64,000 bases of DNA from Actinosynnema sp042752395 (GCF_042752395.1 NZ_JBHYXZ010000008.1:40701-104700); one strand, 5' to 3'; shown: positions 1-10,187, counted from the first letter of the stretch. The notes: generated from the letters alone by a model not told the origin. Program-made: numbers and translations.

Positions 1-1134
<1,134 letters not shown>

Positions 1135-1912
1135 GCCCGCGATCGTAGAGCGGTGCCGATCGGGCCCGAACCTCGGACGCCGGCAACGGACGTGGGCACA
1201 ACGCAGAGTTAACGCGAACGTGGGTCACCCACAGACGTAACACAACCCCTGGGCATGCCTGGCGCGACCCTGCGACCAGCGACTCCGACCCCATGCGCGA
1301 ACTCGGTGCGCTGTCAACCCCCGATGCCTGCGTGCGGACCCGGCCCTGGCGCCGGCCCGACGACCTCCCTCCTCCACGCTCACAACGGCGACGACTGCCC
1401 GCGCATTGTCTCCGCCGATCGGGCCGCCGGGAGCCCTTGTAGCTCGATCGGCCCAGAGCGGCACTTCGGACACTGCCTTCGGACGCCCCGCGTCGCCCGG
1501 GAAGACCAACGCCGACTCGTCCACTTCCCCACGACGCCACCACACGCGCCGGCCACCACACGCCACGTCCCGGTCGGGCGTTCCGACGGGGACTCCGGCA
1601 GCCGCGCCGCGAGCAACCGGGTCGGCTGCCGGCACGGCGTCCGCCACCGCCCGGCACGCCCCGCCTGCTCCGACCCGCCGTCCGCAGGCGGTACGGAGCT
1701 GGGCGACGGGCGTCGTGCGAGCGACGCCTCGGCCGGGCCGGATGGCCTCCGCGCCCCGGACAGCCGGTCACTCGACCGGCACAGCGGCTCCGCGGAAGCC
1801 GCCGCGTGCGGGCGAGTGCCGCCGACACCGACCGGCGGACCTGCTCGGCGGGCGGTGTCAGGGGTGTCGGGGGGGTGAAAGCGGGGTCGGGAGGGTGACG
1901 GGGGCGGTCGGC
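1135..1912. other. 778-bp intergenic stretch, no gene recognised
   Basis: Several frames stay open because of the GC content, but none has a recognisable domain, a convincing ribosome binding site or a conserved-looking product. The 1135-1250 end must hold the ettA promoter and contains a small palindrome, GTGGGTCACCCAC, near 1215. I see no tRNA, no insertion sequence ends and no terminator with a clear T-tract. Confidence 0.6.
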
Positions 1913-2644
1913 TCAGAACGGCACCTCGGCCACCTCCCTTGGTCGGTCCGCCGCCGCGCGGTCGACTTTCGAGCGGGCCGCCGGCACGCGGTCGGCGTTC
2001 GGCCGGTCTGCCGCCGCGCGGTCGACCTTCGACCGGGCCGCCACCGCGCGGTCGGCGTTCGGCCGCGCCGCCGCCGCATGGTCGACTTTCGAGCGGGCCG
2101 CAGGGACGCGGTCGGCGTTCGAGCGGGCCGCCGCCGCGCGGTCGGCGTTCGAGCGGGCCGCCGGCACGGGGTCGGCCGCCGGGCGGTCCACCTCCCCCAT
2201 GACGATCAGCGGCAGGTCGTCCGCCTTGCGGGGAGCGGCGATCTCCGGCGCGGCCCGCGCCTCGACGGCGTCCGGTGTGTGCCTCGTCCGCGTGGGCACG
2301 GCTGTGCACAGGGCCAGGTTGTGGCCGATCGCGGTGGCCTCGATCTCGACGAGCGGGCGCACCGCGCCCTCGTACTCGACCTCCTTGATCGTCAAACGCC
2401 CGGTGACCACGACCGGGTCGCCCTTGTTCAACGACGCGTGCGCGTTGTCCGCGAGCATCCGCCAGCACGACACCGACAGGAACATCCGCGCGCCGTCCTC
2501 CCAGGTCCGCTGTTCGGCGTCCCAGACGCGCTCGGCGGTGAACAGCCGGAACTTCGCCCGGCTGAACCCGGTGCCGACGGTGCTGCGGGTGACCGCGCTC
2601 GCGACGTTGCCGCACACGGTGACCCGGGACTCGTTGTAGGCCAT
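1913..2644 (-). CDS. ssbB: Single-stranded DNA-binding protein (SsbB-like) with repetitive basic tail
   Basis: Residues 1-110 form an OB-fold SSB domain (MAYNESRVTVCGNVAS at the start, DPVVVTGRLTIKEVEYEG in the core). The 243-aa product is longer than usual because residues ~152-232 are eight 10-residue repeats of the type ARSNADRAAA / ARSKVDRVPA encoded by exact 30-bp units. The last residues are EVAEVPF: the terminal PF that docks partner proteins is kept, but the usual run of Asp is reduced to two Glu. The tail is rich in Arg/Lys rather than Gly/acidic. Position next to ettA matches mycobacterial SsbB (Rv2478c) rather than the main ssb of the rpsF-rpsR operon. Paralogue role (competence, segregation or repair) is inference. 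Confidence 0.9.
   Translation of the reverse strand: MAYNESRVTVCGNVASAVTRSTVGTGFSRAKFRLFTAERVWDAEQRTWEDGARMFLSVSCWRMLADNAHASLNKGDPVVVTGRLTIKEVEYEGAVRPLVEIEATAIGHNLALCTAVPTRTRHTPDAVEARAAPEIAAPRKADDLPLIVMGEVDRPAADPVPAARSNADRAAAARSNADRVPAARSKVDHAAAARPNADRAVAARSKVDRAAADRPNADRVPAARSKVDRAAADRPREVAEVPF
1951..2190. repeat. Eight tandem 30-bp repeats inside the ssbB tail
   Basis: From 1951 to 2190 the sequence falls into eight consecutive 30-bp units, each with the pattern (ccgccgcgcg)(gtcg-c-ttc)(gagcgggccg). They keep the reading frame and alternate between two sub-types, giving a weaker 60-bp period. The exact length and in-frame divergence point to growth by unequal recombination or slippage under protein-level constraint. 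Confidence 0.9.
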
Positions 2645-2754
2645 GTCCGCCTCCTCGTGGTGATCGCCTGGGACCAGGTTGCCGGGCGGTCCGGATCGTG
2701 GACAGGGGCGGTTCCGGATCTGTGGACAACTCGTGAGACATGCATAATCGACAT

Positions 2755-2801
2755 GAGTGAGCGCTCACTCGTTGACATGAGTGAGGACTCACTCCTATGC
2801 T
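2755..2801 (+). promoter_or_regulatory. Promoter of the TetR gene with two inverted-repeat operators
   Basis: Two near-identical 16-bp palindromes, GAGTGAGCGCTCACTC (2755-2770, perfect) and GAGTGAGGACTCACTC (2779-2794), lie 24 bp apart. Between and around them are a consensus -35 TTGACA (2772-2777) and -10 TATGCT (2796-2801) with an 18-bp spacer, so the second operator fills the spacer. Transcription would start about at 2808, the A of the TetR start codon. This is the layout expected for TetR autorepression. Confidence 0.85.
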
Positions 2802-2807
2802 CGGACC

Positions 2808-3425
2808 ATGCCCGAGGACACCACCCAACGCCGTCGACGCGCGCCGGCGATGAGCCCCGAGGACCGTCGCGAGGCGATCGTCACCGCCACCGTCCCGCTG
2901 CTGTTCGAGCACGGCGCGAACGTGACGACCAGCCAGATCGCCAAGGCGGCGGGCATCGCGGAGGGCACCGTCTTCCGGGCGTTCAAGGACAAGCGCGAGC
3001 TGATCCACACCTGCGTGCGCAGCGTGCTCGCGGTGGACTCCGAGCTGGAGTTCCTGGAGCAGGCGAAACAGGCCGACACCCTGGCCCGCCGCCTGTCCTG
3101 GGCCATCAGCGCCGTCTCCGGCTACCTGGACCGGATGTGGAAGTTGATGAGCGTGCTCCGGGACTCCGGCTACGACCCGCACGACGGGCACGACACCAAG
3201 CGCGAGCACAAGGGACCGCCGGTCGAGATGCAACGCATCACCGAGCACGTCGCCGCGCTGTTCGGCCCGGACGACGACCTCCGCGTCGACCCGTCCCTCG
3301 CCGCAGGCCTGCTGCTCGGGCTCGTGTTCACCAACCGCATGCAGGGCAACGGCTTCAGCGACGTCACCGCCGACGCGGACCAGCTCGTCGAGCTGTTCCT
3401 GCACGGCGTGCTCAAAGAGAACTGA
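2808..3425 (+). CDS. TetR family regulator of the adjacent ABC exporter
   Basis: 205-aa TetR/AcrR repressor. The N-terminal HTH is clear (TTSQIAKAAGIAEGTVFRAF, residues ~43-62), followed by a helical ligand-binding domain. I chose the ATG at 2808 over the in-frame GTG at 2781 because the -10 element at 2796-2801 puts the transcript start at the ATG itself, and the GTG lies inside the operator; the mRNA is probably leaderless. Ten bases separate its stop from the ABC ATPase start, so the three genes form one operon controlled by the twin operators just upstream. The ligand is probably an exported toxic compound (inference). Confidence 0.93.
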   Translation: MPEDTTQRRRRAPAMSPEDRREAIVTATVPLLFEHGANVTTSQIAKAAGIAEGTVFRAFKDKRELIHTCVRSVLAVDSELEFLEQAKQADTLARRLSWAISAVSGYLDRMWKLMSVLRDSGYDPHDGHDTKREHKGPPVEMQRITEHVAALFGPDDDLRVDPSLAAGLLLGLVFTNRMQGNGFSDVTADADQLVELFLHGVLKEN

Positions 3426-3435
3426 GGGGGAACGA

Positions 3436-4365
3436 GTGGCAGACCTGATGATCGAGGCGACCGACGTCGGCAAGGCGTTCGGCGCGCAGAAGGCGCTCGA
3501 CGGCGTGAGCGTCGCCGTGCCGAAGGGCACCGTGCTCGGCCTGCTCGGCCACAACGGCGCGGGCAAGACCACGCTGGTCAACGTGCTCACCACGATGCTC
3601 CCGCCGGACTCCGGCCACGCGCGGGTGGCCGGGTTCGACGTGGTCGCGCAGGCGCACCAGGTGCGCAGCCGGATCGGCCTGACCGGCCAGTTCGCCGCCG
3701 TGGACGAGCAGTTGTCCGGCCTGGACAACCTGGTCCTGATCGCCCGCCTGCTCGGCGCGAGCCCGCGCGAGGCCAGGACCAGGGGCTCGGAGCTGCTGGA
3801 GCTGTTCGGCCTGGCGGACGCGGCGAAGCGGCCGTCCCGCACCTACTCCGGCGGCATGCGACGACGCCTCGACCTGGCCGCGAGCCTCGTCGGGCACCCC
3901 GAGGTGATCTTCCTGGACGAGCCGACCACGGGCCTGGACCCGGCCAGCCGGCTGGGCCTCTGGGAGATCGTGGAGGGCCTGGTCACCGACGGCACCACGG
4001 TCCTGCTCACCACCCAGTACCTGGACGAGGCCGACCGCCTGGCCGACTCGATCACGGTGCTCGCGCAGGGCAAGGTCGTCGCCGCGGGCACCAGCGCCGA
4101 GCTGAAGGCCCAGGTGGGCCGGCGCACGGTCACCGTGACGCTGGCGGACGTCTCGGACGTCCCCAAGGCCGCCGGGGCCCTGGAACGCGCGGGCCTGCAC
4201 CCCGTCCCGGCGCGGAACACGCTGACCGCGCCCGTCACGTCCTCGCGCGAGATCGCCGTCGTGGTCCGCGCGCTGGACGAGGTCGGCCTGGAGGCCACCG
4301 AGCTGGCCCTGGGCGAGCCGACCCTGGACGACGTCTACCTCACCCTCGCGCAGCACGCGGCCTGA
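3436..4365 (+). CDS. ABC transporter ATP-binding protein, DrrA type
   Basis: 309-aa nucleotide-binding subunit of an ABC-2 drug exporter. Walker A GHNGAGKTT (residues ~36-44), signature YSGGMRRRLDLAASL, Walker B VIFLDEPTTGLDPAS and switch-region TTQYLDEAD are all intact. The C-terminal EPTLDDVYLTL motif is typical of DrrA-like daunorubicin-type ATPases. GTG start with GAGGGG 5-10 bases upstream. It sits between its TetR regulator and its permease, and very likely energises export of an antibiotic or other amphipathic compound across the membrane. Confidence 0.95.
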   Translation: MADLMIEATDVGKAFGAQKALDGVSVAVPKGTVLGLLGHNGAGKTTLVNVLTTMLPPDSGHARVAGFDVVAQAHQVRSRIGLTGQFAAVDEQLSGLDNLVLIARLLGASPREARTRGSELLELFGLADAAKRPSRTYSGGMRRRLDLAASLVGHPEVIFLDEPTTGLDPASRLGLWEIVEGLVTDGTTVLLTTQYLDEADRLADSITVLAQGKVVAAGTSAELKAQVGRRTVTVTLADVSDVPKAAGALERAGLHPVPARNTLTAPVTSSREIAVVVRALDEVGLEATELALGEPTLDDVYLTLAQHAA

Positions 4366-4379
4366 ACAGGAGCCACCCC

Positions 4380-5183
4380 ATGACGACCCTCACCGCCGCG
4401 CCCCGCTGGCGCGGCACCGACTTCGGCACGCAGGTGCTCGTGCTGACCCAGCGCTCGCTGCGCACACTGGTCAACGACCCGCGCATGATCGTGTTCAGCA
4501 TCCTCCAGCCGCTGATCATGCTGACCCTGTTCAGCCAGATCTTCGCCGGCATCGCCAACACCCCCGGCTTCCCGCAGGGCGTGGCCTACATCGACTTCCT
4601 GATGCCCGCGATCCTGGTCAACACCGCCATGCAGTCGGCGTTGCAGGCGGGCGTGGGCCTGGTCACCGACATGAAGAACGGCGTGCTGGCCCGGTTCCGC
4701 TCGCTGCCCATCCGGCCGGGCTCGGTCCTGGTCGCGCGGAGCCTGTCCGACCTGGTCCGCTCGGCCGCCCAACTGCTGCTGATGCTGGTGTTCGCGGTCG
4801 CGGTGTTCGGCTACGCGCCCGCGGGCGGCGTGACCGGCACGGTGGCGGCGCTCGCCCTGGCCCTGGCCGTCGGCTGGGGTCTGGGCTGGATCTTCCTGGC
4901 CATCGCCGCGTGGCTGCGCAACGCCGAGCTGATGCAGACCGTCGGCTTCCTGGCGATGTTCCCGCTGATGTTCGCCTCCAGCGCGTACGTGCCGATCACC
5001 GGCCTGCCCGGGTGGCTCCAGGCGATCGCGAACGTCAACCCGTTGACGTTCGCGGTGGACGCGGCGCGGTCCCTGGCACTCGCCCAGCCCGTGACGGGCG
5101 TGGTCGGCGCGCTGGTGACGAGCGCCGTGCTGGCCGCCGCAGGGTGGGCCGTGGCGGTGCAGGGGTTCAAGCGGCCGCTGTAG
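4380..5183 (+). CDS. ABC-2 type transporter permease, DrrB-like
   Basis: 267-aa integral membrane subunit with six predicted hydrophobic segments (first around residues 38-60, last near the C-terminus). The central charged loop (VTDMKNGVLARFRSLPI, residues ~95-111) is the typical ABC-2 coupling segment. Starts 14 bases after the ATPase stop, with AGGAGCC as ribosome binding site, so it is co-translated with its ATPase. The pair resembles DrrAB-type multidrug exporters; the substrate cannot be read from the sequence. Confidence 0.94.
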   Translation: MTTLTAAPRWRGTDFGTQVLVLTQRSLRTLVNDPRMIVFSILQPLIMLTLFSQIFAGIANTPGFPQGVAYIDFLMPAILVNTAMQSALQAGVGLVTDMKNGVLARFRSLPIRPGSVLVARSLSDLVRSAAQLLLMLVFAVAVFGYAPAGGVTGTVAALALALAVGWGLGWIFLAIAAWLRNAELMQTVGFLAMFPLMFASSAYVPITGLPGWLQAIANVNPLTFAVDAARSLALAQPVTGVVGALVTSAVLAAAGWAVAVQGFKRPL

Positions 5184-5186
5184 TCC

Positions 5187-7139
5187 TCACTCCTTGCCGG
5201 ACATCTTGCGCAGCATCGCGTTGTACGCGGCGAGGTCCGCGTCGCCGTCCGCGTCCGCCCGCCGGTCCGCCCGGCGGGCCTCGCGGCTGTCCGACCGGGC
5301 CCACTGCACCAGCAGCGCGACCATCACCACGATGAGCGGCAGCTCGCCGGCCGCCCACGCGATGCCGCCGCCGAGCCGCTGGTCCTCCAGCTGCGACGTC
5401 ACCCACGGCAGGCCCAGCGAGCGGTAGAAGTTGTCGCCGATCACCGTCTGCGAGCTCATCAGCACGATGCCGAAGAACGCGTGGAACGGGATCGAGGCGA
5501 ACAGCAGGCCGAGCCGGCCCAGCGGCGGCAGCCGGTTCGGCGACGGGTCGATGCCGATCACCGGCCAGTAGAAGACGTAGCCGACCAGGATGAAGTGGGC
5601 GTTCATCAGCAGGTGCGCCCAGTGGTAGTCGAGCGCCGAGTCGAACAGGCCGGAGAAGTACAGGCCGTAGAACGAGCCCACGAACAGCGCCAACGCCACG
5701 AACGGGTTGGTCAGCACCTTCGCCACCGGCGAGTGGACGAACGCCAGCAGCCACTCCCGCGGCCCCGGCGGGTTGTCCTTGCCCGCGGTGGGCAGGGCCC
5801 GCATCGCCAACGTCACCGGACCGCCCAGCACCAGCAGGATCGGCGCGAGCATGGACAGCAGCATGTGCGCTTCCATGTGCACGCTGAACATCGCGGGCGC
5901 GTACCGGCCGACCCCGGACGACGTGGCGAACACCACGGTCAGGCACCCCGCGACCCACGCCACCGTGCGACCGACGGGCCACTTGTCGCCGCGCTTGCGC
6001 AGCCGCCGCACGCCCAGCAGGTACAACACGCCCAGCGCGATGAAGATCGAGCCGAAGACCAGGTCGAACCGCCAGTCGAACAGCAGCCGCCCCAGCGTCG
6101 GCTCGCCGTACAGGTCGTAGCCGATGCGCAGCTCGACCGTGCTCGGCAGGGCGCGGCCCTCGACCGGCGGCGGCGTGCGGCTCAACGCGGCGGCCAGGCC
6201 CAGCGTGAGGAACATCAGCAGCACCTCGACGCCCGCGAGCTTCACCAGCGAACGCCCGGAGCCGGTGGCCACGACCTCCTTCACGCCCTTCTCGCGCTGG
6301 AACCAGCCCACGACGCCCAGCACCACGAGCGCGACCGTCTTGCCGACCACCAGCAGGCCGTAGTCGCTGCCGAACACCTGGTCCAGCGGCAGCCGCACCC
6401 AGGCGTTGACCACGCCGGACACCGCCATGACCAGCCAGCACACCAGCGCCAGCTTGGAGAACCGCGACGTCGCGAGCCCCAGGTGGTCGCCGCCCCGCCG
6501 GCCGTGCGCGAGCAGCGCGATCAGCCCGCCGACCCACAACGCCGCGCCGACCAGGTGGAACAGCAGGCTGTTCGTGGCCACGTCGTGCGAGCCGCCGCCC
6601 GACGAGTGCCCCGTCACGGCCACCGGCATCAGCGCGAACACCGACAGGAAGAACAGCGGCACGGTCCAGCCCCACGACAGCACCAGCCGGCAGCCCAACG
6701 CCAGCAGCGCCACGACCACCGCCGTGATCATCCACGCCTTCGCCTGCTCCACCAGCCCCGCGACCTGGAACAGCACCGACGGCTCCAGCAGGGCCGTCAC
6801 CGGCTGCCCCAACGCGTCGGCCACCGTGAACGGCACCGCCAGCACCGCGCCCGCCGTCCACACCAACGCCGCCCAGCCCGCCGTGCGCAGGGCCGCGTAG
6901 CCGTCCGCCGCCAGCGTGCCGCTCCCCTGCGGGGGGACCAGGAACGCCGCCAGCAGCAGCGCGCCGACCGTCACCACGGCGGCGGCCTCGGTCACCACGC
7001 GCACCACGATGAGCCCGGACGCGTCGGCCCCGACGAGCACGAGCAACCCCGCCGCGACCAGCGCGGCTATCGTCGTGCCGACGAGGAGCAGGGGGACGAG
7101 ACCGGTCCGCCGGGTGCGGGAAGGCGCTTCAGTGGGCAC
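5187..7139 (-). CDS. CopD / CtaG two-domain membrane protein
   Basis: 650-aa polytopic protein. The first half (~1-330) is a CopD-like copper resistance domain with eight or more membrane segments. The second half (~370-620) is a CtaG-type cytochrome c oxidase assembly domain with conserved histidines (MFSVHMEAHMLLSM, YHWAHLLMNAHF). Such fusions are common in actinobacteria and are thought to move copper for oxidase maturation and copper tolerance. The C-terminal ~35 residues are highly charged and probably cytosolic. It converges with the ABC permease gene, with only 3 bases between the stops. Confidence 0.93.
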   Translation of the reverse strand: MPTEAPSRTRRTGLVPLLLVGTTIAALVAAGLLVLVGADASGLIVVRVVTEAAAVVTVGALLLAAFLVPPQGSGTLAADGYAALRTAGWAALVWTAGAVLAVPFTVADALGQPVTALLEPSVLFQVAGLVEQAKAWMITAVVVALLALGCRLVLSWGWTVPLFFLSVFALMPVAVTGHSSGGGSHDVATNSLLFHLVGAALWVGGLIALLAHGRRGGDHLGLATSRFSKLALVCWLVMAVSGVVNAWVRLPLDQVFGSDYGLLVVGKTVALVVLGVVGWFQREKGVKEVVATGSGRSLVKLAGVEVLLMFLTLGLAAALSRTPPPVEGRALPSTVELRIGYDLYGEPTLGRLLFDWRFDLVFGSIFIALGVLYLLGVRRLRKRGDKWPVGRTVAWVAGCLTVVFATSSGVGRYAPAMFSVHMEAHMLLSMLAPILLVLGGPVTLAMRALPTAGKDNPPGPREWLLAFVHSPVAKVLTNPFVALALFVGSFYGLYFSGLFDSALDYHWAHLLMNAHFILVGYVFYWPVIGIDPSPNRLPPLGRLGLLFASIPFHAFFGIVLMSSQTVIGDNFYRSLGLPWVTSQLEDQRLGGGIAWAAGELPLIVVMVALLVQWARSDSREARRADRRADADGDADLAAYNAMLRKMSGKE

Positions 7140-7218
7140 GTCACGAGCGTAGGCGGCGCGACCGCACCCTCACCAACCGCCGGACGTGCGCAGATCACAC
7201 CCACTACCGTTGCGGGAC

Positions 7219-7791
7219 GTGACCGGTACCCGCGCGCTGCCCGCAGTGGCCCTCGCCGTGCTCCTGTCGTCCGGGTGCAGCTACTCCGTCAACGGCGACG
7301 CGCTGCCCGAGGCCGGGGTCACGCCCGCGACCACCACCTCCGCCGGGTCGGGCGCCGCGCCGAAGATCGCCAAGCCGCGCACGGTCGTCGGCGTCGAGCC
7401 GTGCTCGCTGCTCAGCAAGGACGACCTGAAGTCGATCGGGCCGTTCAAGAAGGAACCCGCGCGCAAGGACGACGTGATCCAGGAGTCGTGCCAGTACGTG
7501 CTGGACGACGGCTCGCAGGCCGGGCGCACGGTGGTCGCCGCGCTCTACCAGAAGTACGAGCAGGTGCGGACGCGGCAGGCCAAGGGGCACGAGGTGGTCG
7601 TGGACGGGCACTCGACCTGGGTGCTGTGCGAGCCGACCGGCGGCGAGACGGCGTGCACCGCGACGCTGGCCGTGAACGCCAACCGCAGCGTCCTGGTGGC
7701 GATGGCGCAGCCGTCCGGCGTGCCCGAGCAGATGCTGGCCGCGATGCAACCGCTGCTCAAGGCCGCGTTGGCGAAGCTCCCCGTCGTGTGA
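7219..7791 (+). CDS. DUF3558 lipoprotein
   Basis: 190-aa secreted lipoprotein. From the GTG at 7219 the signal peptide is short and ideal, with a lipobox LLSSGC ending at Cys20. An earlier in-frame GTG at 7186 would add 11 residues before the signal and is less likely. A low-complexity Thr/Ser/Ala linker follows, then the DUF3558 domain with paired cysteines (VEPCSLLSKDDLK, QESCQYVLDD, TWVLCEP, ETACTATL). The function of DUF3558 is unknown; many are cell-envelope lipoproteins of actinomycetes. A second member is at 41537. Its 3' end overlaps the convergent MFS gene by 35 bp. Confidence 0.9.
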   Translation: MTGTRALPAVALAVLLSSGCSYSVNGDALPEAGVTPATTTSAGSGAAPKIAKPRTVVGVEPCSLLSKDDLKSIGPFKKEPARKDDVIQESCQYVLDDGSQAGRTVVAALYQKYEQVRTRQAKGHEVVVDGHSTWVLCEPTGGETACTATLAVNANRSVLVAMAQPSGVPEQMLAAMQPLLKAALAKLPVV

Positions 7792-8944
7792 GCTCGCGGG
7801 CGCGGGACCGGCGCGCCAGCAGCACCGCGGGCACCATCAGCGCGATCACGAACGCCACGAAGCCCAGCGAGATCGACAGGTTGCTCACGTGCGCGAGACC
7901 GCCGACCACCGGCGGGCCGAGCAGGAAACCGGTGTAGGCGACCGTCGTCACCAGGCCGATCTCCCGTTCGCCGCCCGTGCCGTCGGCGCGCTTGCCCGCG
8001 TCGCCGGCCAGGTCCATGATCACCGGGAAGGCGAACGCCAGGCCCAGGCCGGCGAGGCCGAACCCGACGTAGCCGACCGCGGGCAACGGCACCAGCACCG
8101 CCAGCGCCAGGCCCGTCGCCGCCACCACCGCGCCCGAGGCCAGCAGCCGGTACGGGCCGAACCGGCGTTGCGCGGGCTCGCCGAGCAGGCGGGCGACGGC
8201 CATCGCGATGGAGAACCCGGCGTACGCCGCCGCGGCGGCCGCCTCACCGACACCGCGCTCGTTGACGAAGAACAGCGCCGACCAGTCCGACGCCGCGCCC
8301 TCCGCGATCGCCGAGAACAGCGTGATGGTCGCGAGCAGCCACAACAACGGCCGCTTGAGGACCGGGCGGTCGTCCCGGACGGCGCCGGGGGTCTCCCCGG
8401 TCTCGCCCGGCACGGCCCTGATCACCCACGCCATCGCGACCGCGCCGATCACCGCGACCGTGACGAGGTGGCGGGTCAGGCCCCACCCCGCGCCCGCCGC
8501 GGCCGCCGCGCCCAGCGACCCCACCAGGCCGCCGACGCTGAAACCCGCGTGGAACTGCGGCATCAGCGGCCGGTCCAGGCTGCGGGTCACGGCCACCGCG
8601 GCGACGTTCATGCCGACGTCGATCGACGCGCCGCACGAGCCGAGCGCGAACAGCACGAGCCCCAGCTGGAACGGCGTGTCGGCGAGCGTGAGCGACGGCA
8701 CGGCGACCACGGTGACCGCCGCCCCGGCCAGGACCAGCTTCCGCGCGCCCACCCGGGCGCAGACGCGCGCCGCGAACGGCGCCGTCACCGCCAGGCCGAC
8801 GCTCGCGCCGAACAGGGCGAGGCCGAGCGTGGCCTCGGTCGCGCCGACCTGCGCGGCCAACGCGGGCATGCGCGCGGCCCAGGACAGGAACAGCGCCCCG
8901 TTGAACAGGAACACCGCGAAGACGGCGAGGCGTGGCGTGGGCAT
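7757..8944 (-). CDS. MFS transporter, YbjJ-like
   Basis: 395-aa major facilitator with twelve predicted membrane helices. The start MPTPRLAVFAVFLFNGALF and the loop sequence between helices 2 and 3 (ARVCARVGARKLVLAG) fit the family. The centre carries a cytosolic loop (GETGETPGAVRDDRP). It is divergently placed from the LacI-type regulator at 9007 with 62 bp between them, so that regulator is the obvious candidate to control it. Substrate unknown; a sugar or small metabolite is plausible from the regulator class (inference). Confidence 0.9.
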   Translation of the reverse strand: MPTPRLAVFAVFLFNGALFLSWAARMPALAAQVGATEATLGLALFGASVGLAVTAPFAARVCARVGARKLVLAGAAVTVVAVPSLTLADTPFQLGLVLFALGSCGASIDVGMNVAAVAVTRSLDRPLMPQFHAGFSVGGLVGSLGAAAAAGAGWGLTRHLVTVAVIGAVAMAWVIRAVPGETGETPGAVRDDRPVLKRPLLWLLATITLFSAIAEGAASDWSALFFVNERGVGEAAAAAAYAGFSIAMAVARLLGEPAQRRFGPYRLLASGAVVAATGLALAVLVPLPAVGYVGFGLAGLGLAFAFPVIMDLAGDAGKRADGTGGEREIGLVTTVAYTGFLLGPPVVGGLAHVSNLSISLGFVAFVIALMVPAVLLARRSRARELTRRGASPTRP

Positions 8945-8959
8945 GGTCCGAGTGTGAAC

Positions 8960-9000
8960 TAGAGCGCTTCAGAACGTCCATCCGATTACCTGGTTACGCT
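8960..9000 (+). promoter_or_regulatory. Divergent promoter region of MFS and LacI regulator, with LacI-like half operator
   Basis: GAGCGCTT at 8962-8969 differs by one base from the symmetric GAGCGCTC core of many actinobacterial LacI operators. TTACGCT (8994-9000) could be a -10 element that places the transcript start at the GTG at 9007. Both are short matches and tentative. Confidence 0.4.
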
Positions 9001-9006
9001 CACCAC

Positions 9007-10062
9007 GTGGACCGCCCTCGCAAACCGACGCTCGACACGGTGGCCGGCGTGGTCGGCGTGTCGCGCGCCACGGTGTCCAACGCGTACAACCGGCCGGACC
9101 AGCTCTCCGCCGCGTTGCGCGAGCGGATCCTGGAGACGGCGGCGTCCCTCGGCTACGCGGGGCCCGACCCGGTGGCGCGCAGCCTGGCGACCAGGCACAG
9201 CGCCGCCGTCGGGTTCATGCTCGGCCAGGGGCTGTCGGCGTCGTTCGCGGACCCGGCGCTGTCGATCGTGCTGGACGGGCTCGCGTCGACCGTGGACGGG
9301 CACGACCACTGCCTGGTGCTGATGCCGGGGCGGGACAAGGGCGGGCCGCGGCCGGAGACGGTGGCGCGGGCGCAGGCCGACGTCGTGGTGGCGTACTCGC
9401 TGCCGGACGACGCCCCCGCGCTGGCGGCCGTGCGGGCGCGCGGGCTGCCGATGGTCGTGATCGACCAGCCCGTGCTGCCGGACACGGCGCGCGTGGAGGT
9501 GGACGACTACGGCGGTGCGCGGCTGGCGGCGTCGTCGTTGTGGGACTCGGGGCACCGGCGGTTCGGCGTGGTGACGTTCGCGCTGCACCCGGACGGGCGC
9601 AACGGGCCGGTGACGCCCGAGCGGCTGGCGTCCACGTCGTTCCGCGTGACGCGGGACCGGCTGCACGGGTACCTCGACGTGACGGGCGCGGGCACGCCGG
9701 TCTGGGAGTGCGCGGCGAGCAGCCGTGAACTGGGCCGTGCGGGCGCGCGGGCGTTGCTCTCCGGCTCGCCCCGACCCACGGCGCTGCTGTGCGCTTCGGA
9801 CGAATTGGCGTTCGGCGCGCTCCAGGCGGTGCGCGACCTCGGGCTGCGCGTGCCCGACGACGTGTCCGTCATCGGCTTCGACGACGTGCCGGCAGCCGCC
9901 CACTCGGATCCGCCGTTGACTACGGTGCGTCAACCCCTGGCCGAGAAAGGCCGTCAGGCGGGCGAACTGGCGCTCCGACTGCTGGACGGCGGCAGACCGG
10001 GCGAGCCGACCAGAGTGGCGGTAACCCTCGTCGCGCGCGACTCGACGGCCGCACAAAAGTGA
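9007..10062 (+). CDS. LacI family transcriptional regulator
   Basis: 351-aa LacI/GalR repressor. The N-terminal HTH is LDTVAGVVGVSRATVSNAYN followed by the hinge helix, then a periplasmic-binding-protein fold (residues ~60-345) ending with VSVIGFDDVPAAAHSDPPLTTV, typical of the family. The GTG at 9007 gives the standard short N-terminus; an upstream frame start at 8932 would add 25 foreign residues inside the promoter. The effector is likely a sugar. It may control the divergent MFS gene. Confidence 0.93.
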   Translation: MDRPRKPTLDTVAGVVGVSRATVSNAYNRPDQLSAALRERILETAASLGYAGPDPVARSLATRHSAAVGFMLGQGLSASFADPALSIVLDGLASTVDGHDHCLVLMPGRDKGGPRPETVARAQADVVVAYSLPDDAPALAAVRARGLPMVVIDQPVLPDTARVEVDDYGGARLAASSLWDSGHRRFGVVTFALHPDGRNGPVTPERLASTSFRVTRDRLHGYLDVTGAGTPVWECAASSRELGRAGARALLSGSPRPTALLCASDELAFGALQAVRDLGLRVPDDVSVIGFDDVPAAAHSDPPLTTVRQPLAEKGRQAGELALRLLDGGRPGEPTRVAVTLVARDSTAAQK

Positions 10063-10187
10063 TCCACATCACTTTTCGGCCATCTTGATCACCCTTCCGG
10101 CGGGAACCGGAAACGCGACGAGTCTTCCGGACGATGTGTCCGGTGGGGCGGCCACACTGCTACGCCGCGTGGTCAACAGCCCCTCCA

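Noticed and set aside
1951..2190. CRISPR-like 30-bp periodicity
   Set aside because: No unique spacers; the units are contiguous, in frame, and encode the SSB tail.
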